DNA from: CAZHAC01 sp964383855
GTDB lineage: Bacteria > Chloroflexota > Dormibacteria > Dormibacterales > Dormibacteraceae
Direction of reading: 5' to 3'
Assembly: GCA_964383855.1 (NCBI GenBank)
Contig: CAYLIP010000079.1
Coordinates: 1 to 9,183 of the forward strand
DNA: 9,183 bases
Shown here piece by piece: positions 1 through 6,939 of this stretch. The translations under genes were made by a program, and so were the position numbers. The notes beneath the pieces are model-generated. The model was given only the letters and a program-made list of their open reading frames with translations, made no database searches and was not told where the DNA came from. Positions within the stretch are counted from its first letter, which is position 1; each line of letters opens with the position of its first letter.

Positions 1-1
1 C

Positions 2-1933
2 ATCGGCGGAGGGGCCCTTTACATGGTCCTGCAGCTGCCCGGCGGCTATGTCATGGGCTTTGGCCTCCTGGGCCTCCTCTTCGCCGTCCGCTCCAACATG
101 GCGGACGCCCAGCGCCAGCACGTCGAGCGCATCCAGACCCTGGAGCTGATGGCCCAGGCCCTGGACGCCCGGGACCCCATGACTGAAAGCCACTCCCAGC
201 GCGTCTCCAACCTCGCCGCCCAGATCGCGCAGGCCCTCGGGATGAGCAACCTGGAGATCGAGCGGATCCGGGTCGCCGGACTCCTCCACGACATCGGGAA
301 GATCGGTGTCCCCGACTCCGTTCTGAAGAAGCCGAGCGCCCTCGATCCGGGCGAATGGGCCGCGATGAGGCGGCACGCCGAGGTGGGCGCCGAAATGATC
401 GCCCGCCACAGCGCCCTCCAGCCGATCGCTCCCTGGGTCCGCCACCACCACGAGCGCTGGAATGGCTCCGGCTACCCCGCCGGCCTGACCGAAACCGAGA
501 TTCCCCTCGGCGCCCGGATCCTCGCCGTCGCTGACTCCTTCGACACCATCACGGGCCCTCGCGTCTACCGGAAGACGAGCATGACGCCGCTCGAGGCAGT
601 GGCGGACATCTCGGCGACCTCCTCCATCCTCTACGACCCGGTCGTCGTCAACGCCCTTCGCCAGCTGCATGGCGTCCCACCTCTCCAGCATTCCGAGGCG
701 CCCGAACAGGACCAGGGCCCGTCCGCCCTCGACCTGCTCCGGACCAACGCGCGCCTGCGAGCGCTGGGCGCGGGCATGACCATCTCCAACCTGGGCGATC
801 CCCTGACGGCGGTCGCCGTCACCGTCACCGCCTACACCATCACCCACAGCGGTCTCGCTGTCGGCATCGCGCTGGCCCTGCGCGCGGCAGCCATGATGGC
901 CGCGGGAGCGCTGCTGGGCGGCGCCGCGGACCGCTTGAAGCGGCGCCAGCTGATCGTCTGCGCCGACCTCGTGCAGTTCGGCGTCCTGGCGGCCACGCCG
1001 GCGCTGCTCCTGATCGCGCCGTACTCGCTGTTCGGTGTGATGGTGTTGCTCGGCGCCGCCGCCGCCCTCGGCCAGGCCGGACGCGAGGCGAGCCTGACCG
1101 AGGTCGTTCAGCCGGGCCAGATCGCCACCGCCAACGGCCTCGTCTCAACCGGCGTGAAGACGGCCACTTCGATCGGCTACCCGGTCGCCGCTGTGCTGAT
1201 CTGGATCGGTAGCGGCACCGGCACCCTCTTCCTGGTCGACGCGGCGACCTTCGCCGTGGCCGCCTCGCTGACCCTCCTGGCGGGACCCCTGGGCGGCGGC
1301 ATCCCCTCGAGCCGCATCACGGGCGCGCTGCGCAGCTCGCTCGCCGTGCGCTCGGTTCGAAAGCCGCTGGTGATCGCCGGGTTGGGTGCCTTCTCCCTGT
1401 CCATGACGACGCCCGCCCTGATCGTCATCGCCAACGGCTTCCACGGCAACGGGCCGCGAATCTACACCCTCCTCGAGGTCGTGCTCACCGCGGGCATGCT
1501 CGCGGGGGCCGTCGCCTTCGCCGCCCTGTCCGGCTCCGCCCGTCATGCGGTGGTCGCCGGCCTGGTGCTGATGGGAGCGCTCTCGGTGGGGATCGCGGCC
1601 AGCAACGCGGTCCTTTTGACCGCGGCCTTCCTCTTCATCGCCTCGATCGGCAACCAGCTTTACTTCATCGGCAACCGCACGGAGCTCCAGCAGGCGGCGC
1701 CGCATGATCGGGTGGGCAGCGTGATGGCGACTCGGGGAGCGCTCGTCCAGGCCGCGGCCGTCGCCGGCGCCGCCGCCGGCGGCATGCTGAGCACCTCGCT
1801 GGGCGGCCAGCAAACGTACGGCGTGGCCGGGCTGCTGCTCCTGGTCCTGGCCGTGGTGGCGGTGACCCGGCTGCGAACCAAACCCCTGGCAGGGCGCAGG
1901 GTGAGCGGCGTCGAGGCGGTGAAGACGGCCTGA
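2..1933 (+). CDS. HD-GYP domain protein fused to an MFS transporter (5' end outside window)
   Basis: The frame is open to the left edge, so the start is probably outside; the ATG at 23 is only the first in-window start, and residues here count from it. Residues 1-22, and the codons before them, are hydrophobic, suggesting the end of an N-terminal membrane region. Residues about 40-215 form an HD-GYP domain: H57 in a SHSQRV context, H89-D90 in HDIGKIGVPD, H118, H142-H143-E144, the GYP signature at 150-152, and D171 in RILAVAD. Known family members hydrolyse cyclic di-GMP; the metal-ligand positions look intact. After a polar linker (about 217-237), residues 238-625 form an MFS permease of the MFS_3/DHA3 type. 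It begins with the typical LLRTNARLRAL entry and carries loop motif A, GGAADRLKRR, at 299-308, then eleven or twelve hydrophobic segments. No frameshift is needed to join the domains. Transport substrate unknown. Domain calls are firm; coupling of c-di-GMP turnover to transport is inference. Confidence 0.88.
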   Translation: MGGGALYMVLQLPGGYVMGFGLLGLLFAVRSNMADAQRQHVERIQTLELMAQALDARDPMTESHSQRVSNLAAQIAQALGMSNLEIERIRVAGLLHDIGKIGVPDSVLKKPSALDPGEWAAMRRHAEVGAEMIARHSALQPIAPWVRHHHERWNGSGYPAGLTETEIPLGARILAVADSFDTITGPRVYRKTSMTPLEAVADISATSSILYDPVVVNALRQLHGVPPLQHSEAPEQDQGPSALDLLRTNARLRALGAGMTISNLGDPLTAVAVTVTAYTITHSGLAVGIALALRAAAMMAAGALLGGAADRLKRRQLIVCADLVQFGVLAATPALLLIAPYSLFGVMVLLGAAAALGQAGREASLTEVVQPGQIATANGLVSTGVKTATSIGYPVAAVLIWIGSGTGTLFLVDAATFAVAASLTLLAGPLGGGIPSSRITGALRSSLAVRSVRKPLVIAGLGAFSLSMTTPALIVIANGFHGNGPRIYTLLEVVLTAGMLAGAVAFAALSGSARHAVVAGLVLMGALSVGIAASNAVLLTAAFLFIASIGNQLYFIGNRTELQQAAPHDRVGSVMATRGALVQAAAVAGAAAGGMLSTSLGGQQTYGVAGLLLLVLAVVAVTRLRTKPLAGRRVSGVEAVKTA

Positions 1934-1939
1934 TCGCCG

Positions 1940-1951
1940 CCGGCGCGCCGG
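1940..1951. repeat. 12-base perfect palindrome between genes
   Basis: CCGGCGCGCCGG lies seven bases after the stop of the HD-GYP/MFS gene. It has no loop and no following T-run, so it is not a convincing intrinsic terminator. At this base composition such palindromes can arise by chance. The rest of the 70-base gap holds a weak TANNNT box (TACTGT, 1983-1988) that could serve the next gene, with no recognisable -35 element. Confidence 0.3.
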
Positions 1952-2003
1952 TAGGTGGTCCCGATGCCCGCCATCCTCGTCATACTGTCGCCGGTCGCCT
2001 GCC

Positions 2004-3140
2004 TTGCACCCGAGCCCACGTCCTGATCCCACCGATCCGCCGCGACCGCGGCCGGTCATCGCGGCGCGCCCTTCCCACCGAGGTGACCGCCCGGCTGTAG
2101 CCGCCAGCCGGCGGTCCCTACAGGTGGCCTTCGGGTTGTCCGCGCTCCTGCTTGGACTGCTCGTCCTTTATCTGATCCGCGACGTGCTCGGCGCCTTCGT
2201 GCTGGGCGCGCTGATCGCCTTCCTGATCGTTCCCATCGTCGACCGCATGGCGGCCGCCGGGATCCCTCGCTCGCTCAGCATCCTCTGCGTGTTTCTGCTC
2301 CTGGTCGCGGTCCTGGCGGGGCTGATCACGGCCGTCCTGCCCCTCCTCACCACCGAGCTCGACAGCCTGCGCATGCAGGCGCCGGCCTTTGCCTCGGTGG
2401 CGGAGAACCGGCTGAGCGCGCTGCAGGGCCAGCCGCTCGAGGTGCTGGGCTTCCACATCGATCTGACCGGGATGGCGGTCGCGCTCAACAAGAACTTCAA
2501 CGACTTCCTGCTCGGCCAGTTCGGCAACGCCCTGAGCTTCGGCATCACCGCCGTCACCACTCTTTTCCAGGCCGTGCTCATGCTGATCGTCGCCTTCCTG
2601 CTCGCCATGGACAGCCACGCCTTCAGCCGGACCATGCGGGCGATCGTGCCTCGCGACTACCGGCCCGACTTCGACGAGATCTGGTCGCAGATCAAGCAGA
2701 TGCTCTACGCCTACATGCGGGGCCAGCTGATCATCGCGGCCCTGATCGGCATCACGTCCGGGATCGCGGTGCAGATGCTCGGGCTGCCTTACGCGCTGGC
2801 ACTCGGCCTGCTCGCCGCGATCACCAGCCTGGTTCCGTATCTCGGACCCTTCCTGGGCGCCCTGCCCGCGGTGCTGGTGGGGCTGGCGATCGGGCCCCAA
2901 AAGGCCGTCCTGGTCGCCATCGCCTACCTGTTGATCTCCAACGTGATCCTCAACCTGGTCTTCCCCAAGGTGATGGGCGACGCCGTCCGGCTCCGGCCGA
3001 TCCTTGTCATCACCGCCTTCATCGCCGGCTTCAGCCTGGGCGGCATCCTCGGGATGTTCATCGCCATCCCGGTCGCGGCCACCCTGCGCATCATCTACGA
3101 CCACGTACAGCCCAGCGTCTACGCCGAAGAGCCCGCATGA
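2004..3140 (+). CDS. AI-2E/PerM-family (UPF0118) membrane transporter
   Basis: This is a 378-residue polytopic membrane protein of the AI-2E transporter/PerM family (TqsA, YdiK, YhhT), whose members export autoinducer-2 or act as ion or proton-coupled antiporters; the substrate cannot be read from sequence. Residues 1-38 are proline- and arginine-rich and probably cytoplasmic. Hydrophobic helices follow at roughly 42-60, 62-82 and 92-115, then a soluble stretch (about 118-180), another helix (about 185-200), and a C-terminal membrane cluster (about 235-370). Family signatures are PYLGPFLG at 278-285, P321 in FPKVMG, and the late GGILGMFIAIPVAA segment. The start is uncertain: the frame opens with TTG at 2004 without a Shine-Dalgarno, while an in-frame GTG at 2124 (residue 41) would begin just before the first helix and cut off the polar tail. 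The stop overlaps the next start as ATGA, so the two genes are probably translationally coupled. Confidence 0.87.
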   Translation: MHPSPRPDPTDPPRPRPVIAARPSHRGDRPAVAASRRSLQVAFGLSALLLGLLVLYLIRDVLGAFVLGALIAFLIVPIVDRMAAAGIPRSLSILCVFLLLVAVLAGLITAVLPLLTTELDSLRMQAPAFASVAENRLSALQGQPLEVLGFHIDLTGMAVALNKNFNDFLLGQFGNALSFGITAVTTLFQAVLMLIVAFLLAMDSHAFSRTMRAIVPRDYRPDFDEIWSQIKQMLYAYMRGQLIIAALIGITSGIAVQMLGLPYALALGLLAAITSLVPYLGPFLGALPAVLVGLAIGPQKAVLVAIAYLLISNVILNLVFPKVMGDAVRLRPILVITAFIAGFSLGGILGMFIAIPVAATLRIIYDHVQPSVYAEEPA

Positions 3141-3850
3141 GACTGGCCGTCATCTCCGACATCCACGCCAACTGGCAGGCCTTCGAGGCGGTGCTCGAGC
3201 ATGCGGCTGACGTCGACACGGGCATCTGCCTGGGCGACGTGGTGGGCTACGGCGCCGATCCTGTCCGCTGCGTCGACGAGGCCCGGGCCCGCGGCTGGCT
3301 GACGCTGGTCGGCAACCATGACCGGGCCTGCACCGATCCCGAGATCCTGGACTGGTTCAACGATGACGCCGCCGCGGTGATCCGCTGGACCCAGCGTCAG
3401 CTGGGTGACGACCGGCTGGCCTGGCTGCGCGAGCTGCCGGAGGCACAGCAGCAGCACGATGTCGTGATGGTGCACGCCAGCCCGCGCGACCCCACCTTCG
3501 AATACATCCTCGACGGCCCCACAGCCTTCGCCAACCTCAATCTGCTCGGCCAGCGCGCCTGCCTGCACGGGCATACGCACCTGCCTGGCCGCTTCTCCTT
3601 CAACGGTGAGGACATCGAGCACGACTACCGGCTCGGGGAGATTCCCCTCGTCGGCCCCGCGCTCATCAACCCCGGAAGCGTGGGCCAGCCGCGGGACGGC
3701 ATCCCCGACGCCAGCTATGGGGTGTGGGACGTGGAGGCGGAAACCTTCGAATGGCGGCGCGTGCCCTACGACCGGGAGGGCGCCAAAGAGGCCATCCGCT
3801 CGGCCGGACTTCCCGAGCGCTTCGCCGGACGCCTCGACGTGGGCCGTTAG
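3137..3850 (+). CDS. YfcE/MJ0936-like metallophosphoesterase
   Basis: This 237-residue protein belongs to the calcineurin-like phosphoesterase superfamily (Metallophos_2 type). All metal-binding blocks are present in order: D8-x-H10 in SDIHANW, G33-D34 in CLGDVVGYG, G59-N-H-D62, H113 in VMVHASPRDP, and H144-G-H-T-H148. The family's closing block INPGSVGQPRDG (177-188) follows. Such proteins use a dinuclear Mn/Fe-type centre to hydrolyse phosphomono- or phosphodiesters and act in the cytoplasm; no signal peptide or membrane helix is seen. Length is normal for the family. The ATG shares the ATGA overlap with the stop of the AI-2E gene, which fixes the start well. The glycosyltransferase gene starts seven bases after its stop, so it probably sits mid-operon. 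The physiological substrate is unknown. Confidence 0.93.
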   Translation: MRLAVISDIHANWQAFEAVLEHAADVDTGICLGDVVGYGADPVRCVDEARARGWLTLVGNHDRACTDPEILDWFNDDAAAVIRWTQRQLGDDRLAWLRELPEAQQQHDVVMVHASPRDPTFEYILDGPTAFANLNLLGQRACLHGHTHLPGRFSFNGEDIEHDYRLGEIPLVGPALINPGSVGQPRDGIPDASYGVWDVEAETFEWRRVPYDREGAKEAIRSAGLPERFAGRLDVGR

Positions 3851-3857
3851 GTAGCAC

Positions 3858-5876
3858 GTGGAACATTGGCTGCCGCGGTGGCGCCGGCTCGGCCTGGCGG
3901 CGGCCGTCGGCCTCGGCGTCGAGTCGGCCGGCTTCTGGCTCTTCCACTGGCTGGCGTTCCTCCAGGGTGACCTGCGGGGACCCGACTTCTTCTCCTTCTA
4001 TGCCGCGGCCCGGCTCTACCTCGAGCGTGGCGGCGGCGCCGTCTATGACCTGGCCCAGCAGAAGGCACTTCAGGACCAGGTCACCGCTCAATGGGCCCCG
4101 CTCAAATTCATCCTCCTGCCCTATGTCCATCCCCCCTACGTGACGCCGCTGCTGTCGCCTCTCGGCCTCCTTCCCTACCGCGAGGCCTACGTCGCGGCCG
4201 GCTTGCTCAACCTGGTCCTGGCTGCGGCGGCCATCACCCTGCTCGTCCGCAGCACCGCGCTTGGGAGCCTGGGGAAGGCTGCGGTGGCCGCTCTGGCCGC
4301 CGGCTTTCTGCCCCTCTTCGTGCTCCTCCTGCAGGGTCAGACCGACCTCCTGATGCTGCTTCCGCTGACTGGCGCCTACCTGGCCTGGACGCGCGGCCGG
4401 CCGGGCTGGGCCGGCGTGCTGGCGGGGCTGGCCCTGACCAAGCCGAACTTGGTCCTGATCGTGCCGGTCCTCTTTCTTGCTCGGCGCGAATGGCGGGCGC
4501 TGGCCGGATTCGCCGCCACCGCAACCGTGCTGCTGGTGATCGCCCTGGCCGTCTCGGGCTTGCGCGAATTCGGCTCCTACCTGGCCCTGGTCACCAACTG
4601 GGCGGCCGGCAACAACCCGGACTGGCCGATCACCAACCAGAGCGTCTACTCGCTGCGCGGCGTCCTGGAGGTGATGCCGGGTGGCCGGGTGCCCGCCCTG
4701 GCGGTTCTCACCGTGCTGCTGGTGCTGGTCGGGCTGGCACTCAGCTGGCGGCCCCACGTTCCCCGCCTCGACTTCGCGCTGGCGGTCGCCGCCGGTGTCG
4801 CCCTGAGCCCGTACCAGAACCTGCACGACCTGACGCTGCTGGTGCTCCCCGGCATCGCGCTCGCCGACCTCGCCGCGCGCCGCATGATCGGGCACCCGGC
4901 GGCGGCGACAGGGGTGCTCGTCGTGGCCTACCTCGGGGTGCAGCTGACGATTCTGTTCGGCCCCCTGACCGCCGCCGCGGGAAGCCTGGCACTCGCCGCG
5001 GTCCTGCTCGTCGAGCGGCTGACGGTGGGCCCCGAGGCGGTGCCCCTGGGCGACCTGCGCTGGAGCGGGCCACGCCCCCGGCGTGTGATCGTCCTGCCCG
5101 CCTATAAGGCGGCGCGAACGCTGAAGGAAGTCGTCGAGGGCATCCCGCCGGGCAGCGCCGACCGCATTTTGCTCGTCGACGACGCCAGCGCCGACGCCAC
5201 GCTCAGCGTCGCGCACGCTCTGAGGCTCGACGTCATCGGGCACGAGCGGAACCTCGGCTACGGCGGCAACCAGAAGACTTGCTACGCCAACGCTCTGAGG
5301 ATGGGCGCCGACGTCGTGGTCATGCTCCACCCTGACAACCAGTACGACCCCGCGATCGTGCCCCGGCTGTGCGACGTGATCGAGCGCGGCGATGCCGACA
5401 TCGTCCTCGGCAGCCGCTGGCTGGGCATCGATCCCGCGGGCGCCGGGATGCCGGTCTGGAAGCGCGCCGGCAACCGCTTCCTGACCTGGACCGAGAACCG
5501 GGTGCTGGGGCTGGAGCTTTCCGAGTATCACACCGGCTACCGGGCTTACTCGCGGCGCTTCCTGGAAACCATCCCCTTCGAGCGCAACAGCAACGACTTC
5601 GTCTTCGACTCCCAGGTCCTGATCCAGGCGGCCGCCTTCGGCTTCCGGATCGGCGAGGTGCCCGCGGTCGGCCGTTATTTCGAGGAGATGAGCTCCATCA
5701 ACTTCCGGACCAGCACCGTCTACGGACTGAAGACGCTGGCCGCCCTGCTCCGCTATGTGCTCCACCGCGCCGGGTTCAGCGCGCCCTGGCTGGTGCCCGC
5801 CCAGAGCCCCGGCCGGCTCGACCCGCAGGTCGCGGTGGCCGGGGAGGGAAGCTACTCCTCCAGCTTCTCCCGGTAG
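3858..5876 (+). CDS. GT87 (DUF2029) membrane glycosyltransferase fused to a GT2 polyprenyl-phosphate glycosyltransferase domain
   Basis: This 672-residue protein has two parts. Residues 1 to about 395 are a multi-helix GT87/DUF2029 module. An acidic residue, D43, lies in the first external loop (GPDFFSFYAAARLY), followed by YVHPPYVTPLLSPLG, LLQGQTDLLML, LALTKPNLVLIVP and a NQSVYSL loop, all typical of the family that includes mycobacterial PimE. GT87 enzymes use polyprenyl-phosphate sugars on the outer membrane face. Residues 409 to about 640 are a GT-A fold GT2 domain of the DPM/DPG-synthase-like group: VIVLPAYKAA (410-419), V440-D441-D442-A443-S444, RNLGYGGNQKT, HPDNQYDP (491-498, metal/nucleotide-binding position) and GSRW. 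The GT2 part lacks its own C-terminal helices; the GT87 helices could supply the membrane anchor. GTG 3858 has a short AGG(T) Shine-Dalgarno at 3849-3852 overlapping the upstream stop. The sugar is unknown, mannose or glucose being likeliest. The 3' end overlaps a convergent gene. Confidence 0.9.
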   Translation: MEHWLPRWRRLGLAAAVGLGVESAGFWLFHWLAFLQGDLRGPDFFSFYAAARLYLERGGGAVYDLAQQKALQDQVTAQWAPLKFILLPYVHPPYVTPLLSPLGLLPYREAYVAAGLLNLVLAAAAITLLVRSTALGSLGKAAVAALAAGFLPLFVLLLQGQTDLLMLLPLTGAYLAWTRGRPGWAGVLAGLALTKPNLVLIVPVLFLARREWRALAGFAATATVLLVIALAVSGLREFGSYLALVTNWAAGNNPDWPITNQSVYSLRGVLEVMPGGRVPALAVLTVLLVLVGLALSWRPHVPRLDFALAVAAGVALSPYQNLHDLTLLVLPGIALADLAARRMIGHPAAATGVLVVAYLGVQLTILFGPLTAAAGSLALAAVLLVERLTVGPEAVPLGDLRWSGPRPRRVIVLPAYKAARTLKEVVEGIPPGSADRILLVDDASADATLSVAHALRLDVIGHERNLGYGGNQKTCYANALRMGADVVVMLHPDNQYDPAIVPRLCDVIERGDADIVLGSRWLGIDPAGAGMPVWKRAGNRFLTWTENRVLGLELSEYHTGYRAYSRRFLETIPFERNSNDFVFDSQVLIQAAAFGFRIGEVPAVGRYFEEMSSINFRTSTVYGLKTLAALLRYVLHRAGFSAPWLVPAQSPGRLDPQVAVAGEGSYSSSFSR

Positions 5877-6313
5877 AGGATCACGCGGCAGGGCGCGTTC
5901 TTGAGCACGTAGGGCACCGTCTTGCCGAGGAAGAAGTCGCCGAAGCGGCGCTTGTAGGGCAGGCCCATGACGATCGCGTCGGCGCCCCATTCCTCGGCCT
6001 CGCCGACGATCGCCGGACCGGTGTCGCGGGCCTGGACCATCTCGGTCTCGACCTCCATGCCGGCTTCGGCGGCGATCTGCTCGACCTCCTCGAGCACCTC
6101 CTCGCCGCGGTCCACCAGGTGCTCGACCGGGGCTGAGAGCGGCAATGAGCGGTTGACCTCGATCACGTGCACTCCGTAGAGCTTGGCCCCCCGCTCGCGG
6201 GCCAGCCGGCAGGCCAGCCGGACCGTCTCCTCGTCCACCTTGTGCCCCCCGACCGAGACCAGGATCTTGGCCGATCCCTTCTCGGGCGCCGGCCCTCGCC
6301 GCTCCTGCGCCAC
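5852..6313 (-). CDS. UspA-family universal stress protein with degenerate ATP motif
   Basis: This 153-residue cytoplasmic protein has the UspA alpha/beta fold: strand ILVSVGG at 17-23, helix to about 41, AKLYGVHVIEV, a central amphipathic helix (about 64-84), EWGADAIVMG at 108-117 and the closing NAPCRVILY at 139-147. ATP-binding Usp proteins carry G-2x-G-9x-G-(S/T). Here the aligned positions read G117, Y120, G130, K131, so the second glycine and the final S/T are replaced. The aspartate usual after the first strand (V-D-G) is G22. It may therefore not bind ATP in the classical way. GTG 6313 has a good Shine-Dalgarno (GGGAGG, complement of 6318-6323) and shares one base with the stop of the upstream small membrane gene, implying one transcript. 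Its last 25 bases overlap the convergent glycosyltransferase gene, with no terminator between them. Confidence 0.9.
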   Translation of the reverse strand: MAQERRGPAPEKGSAKILVSVGGHKVDEETVRLACRLARERGAKLYGVHVIEVNRSLPLSAPVEHLVDRGEEVLEEVEQIAAEAGMEVETEMVQARDTGPAIVGEAEEWGADAIVMGLPYKRRFGDFFLGKTVPYVLKNAPCRVILYREKLEE

Positions 6314-6507
6314 TACGCCTCCCGGCCCCGGCGGGCCCGCCGGACCAGGATGAACACGCCGAAGGCGGCCATCACGACAGCGACCGCCAGCGCCACCGCG
6401 CCCGCGCGGTGAAGGGCGAAGAAGATGACGATCCAGGCCGCGAACGCGAGCGAAACCAGCCCCATGAAGGTGAAGGGGAACCGCATTCGGGCAAATCGTA
6501 CAATCAC
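6313..6507 (-). CDS. Small two-helix membrane protein, unknown function
   Basis: No family is recognised. The frame encodes 64 residues from GTG at 6507, or 57 from ATG at 6486 (residue 8). It has two hydrophobic segments, about 14-33 and 36-55, separated by a short HR turn, and ends in a basic tail (RRARRGREA), suggesting a helical hairpin with both ends in the cytoplasm. I prefer the ATG: a minus-strand TACGAT box ends eight bases before it, fitting a nearly leaderless mRNA, whereas the GTG would lie upstream of the predicted transcript start. The stop TAG shares its G with the GTG of the universal stress protein gene, so the two are probably co-transcribed and coupled. It could be an accessory or anchor for that protein, but this is guesswork. 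Compact size, hydrophobicity and tight spacing support it as a real gene. Confidence 0.68.
   Translation of the reverse strand: MIVRFARMRFPFTFMGLVSLAFAAWIVIFFALHRAGAVALAVAVVMAAFGVFILVRRARRGREA
6495..6504. promoter_or_regulatory. Candidate symmetric bidirectional promoter (overlapping -10 boxes)
   Basis: The ten bases ATCGTACAAT read as TACAAT on the + strand (6499-6504) and TACGAT on the - strand (6500 to 6495), overlapping at the central TA. Starting about seven bases beyond each box, the + transcript would begin near 6511, about three bases before GTG 6514. The - transcript would begin near 6488, about two bases before ATG 6486. Neither start has a Shine-Dalgarno. TANNNT boxes placed like this mark leaderless mRNAs in several bacterial phyla. 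No clear -35 is seen on either strand. Both boxes are seen; their promoter activity is inference. Confidence 0.55.
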
Positions 6508-6513
6508 CGTTCG

Positions 6514-6939
6514 GTGAAGGTTCTGATCGTTGGCTGCGGCCGCGTCGGCTCCCGGCTGGCAGCCAATCTGTCAGAGGGCGGCCACTACGTCACCGTCATC
6601 GACCGCGACCAGAGCAAGCTCAACCTGGCGGCGCAGCGCGGCCAGCTCGATCCCGCCAGCTTCAAGGGCAACGTCGTGCTCGGAGACGGCACCGACGCCG
6701 AGGTGTTGAGGCGGGCGGGGGTCGAAGAGGCCGACGCCTTCGTCGCCGTCACCGAGGGTGACAACCGCAACATCATGGCCGCCCAGATCGCTCAGCACGT
6801 CTTCAAGGTGCCGCGCGTCGTCTGCCGGATCTACGACCCCGTGCGCGAAGAGGCCTACCGGAACCTGGGGCTCAACACGTACTGCCCCACGGTCTCGGGG
6901 ACCGAGCAGATCACCAAGATCCTGATGGAGGGTGACTAG
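6514..6939 (+). CDS. TrkA/RCK N-terminal domain protein (K+ transport gating), first of a pair
   Basis: This 141-residue protein is a single regulator-of-K+-conductance (RCK_N/TrkA_N) Rossmann domain. The dinucleotide loop is GCGRVG at 7-12 and the second strand ends in acidic D30 (VTVIDRD), a pattern favouring NAD(H). GDGTDAEVLRRAGVEEADAFVAVT and the later KVPRVVCRIYDP match the family core. It stops where the domain ends; the TrkA_C domain (about 70 residues) of full-length TrkA or KtrA is absent. RCK proteins bind K+ channel or transporter pores from the cytoplasm and gate them in response to nucleotides. I chose GTG 6514 because homology begins there (VKVLIVGCG); a longer in-frame extension from 6409 only runs antisense to the small membrane gene. 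The start is probably near-leaderless. The second RCK gene begins directly after its stop. No pore subunit lies in this window. Confidence 0.9.
   Translation: MKVLIVGCGRVGSRLAANLSEGGHYVTVIDRDQSKLNLAAQRGQLDPASFKGNVVLGDGTDAEVLRRAGVEEADAFVAVTEGDNRNIMAAQIAQHVFKVPRVVCRIYDPVREEAYRNLGLNTYCPTVSGTEQITKILMEGD
6927..6932 (+). promoter_or_regulatory. Shine-Dalgarno for the second RCK gene
   Basis: GGAGGG lies inside the end of the first RCK gene, seven bases before GTG 6940. It supports that start codon and coupled translation of the pair. It contrasts with the first gene of the pair, which has no such site. Confidence 0.8.

Noticed and set aside
1145..2059. A 304-codon minus-strand frame antisense to the MFS domain
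   Set aside because: Low-complexity, strongly charged translation opposite a clear membrane protein; no start signal or motif.
3457..3480. Short CAG repeats in the phosphoesterase gene
   Set aside because: They encode a brief QQQ run, are only three units long, and show no sign of being a variable repeat tract.
3666..5990. A 774-codon open frame on the minus strand across the phosphoesterase and glycosyltransferase genes
   Set aside because: It is antisense to well-supported genes, is rich in G, R, Q, D and E in low-complexity runs, has no recognisable domain, and arises because high GC third positions remove stop codons from one antisense frame.
5369..6136. A 255-codon + strand frame running antisense into the universal stress protein gene
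   Set aside because: It covers the GT2 domain in the wrong frame and then the antisense of the stress protein gene; its translation has no domain.
6409..6513. A 35-residue N-terminal extension of the first RCK protein
   Set aside because: The extension is highly charged, antisense to the small membrane gene, lies before the Rossmann start and precedes the likely promoter. GTG 6514 fits the family.
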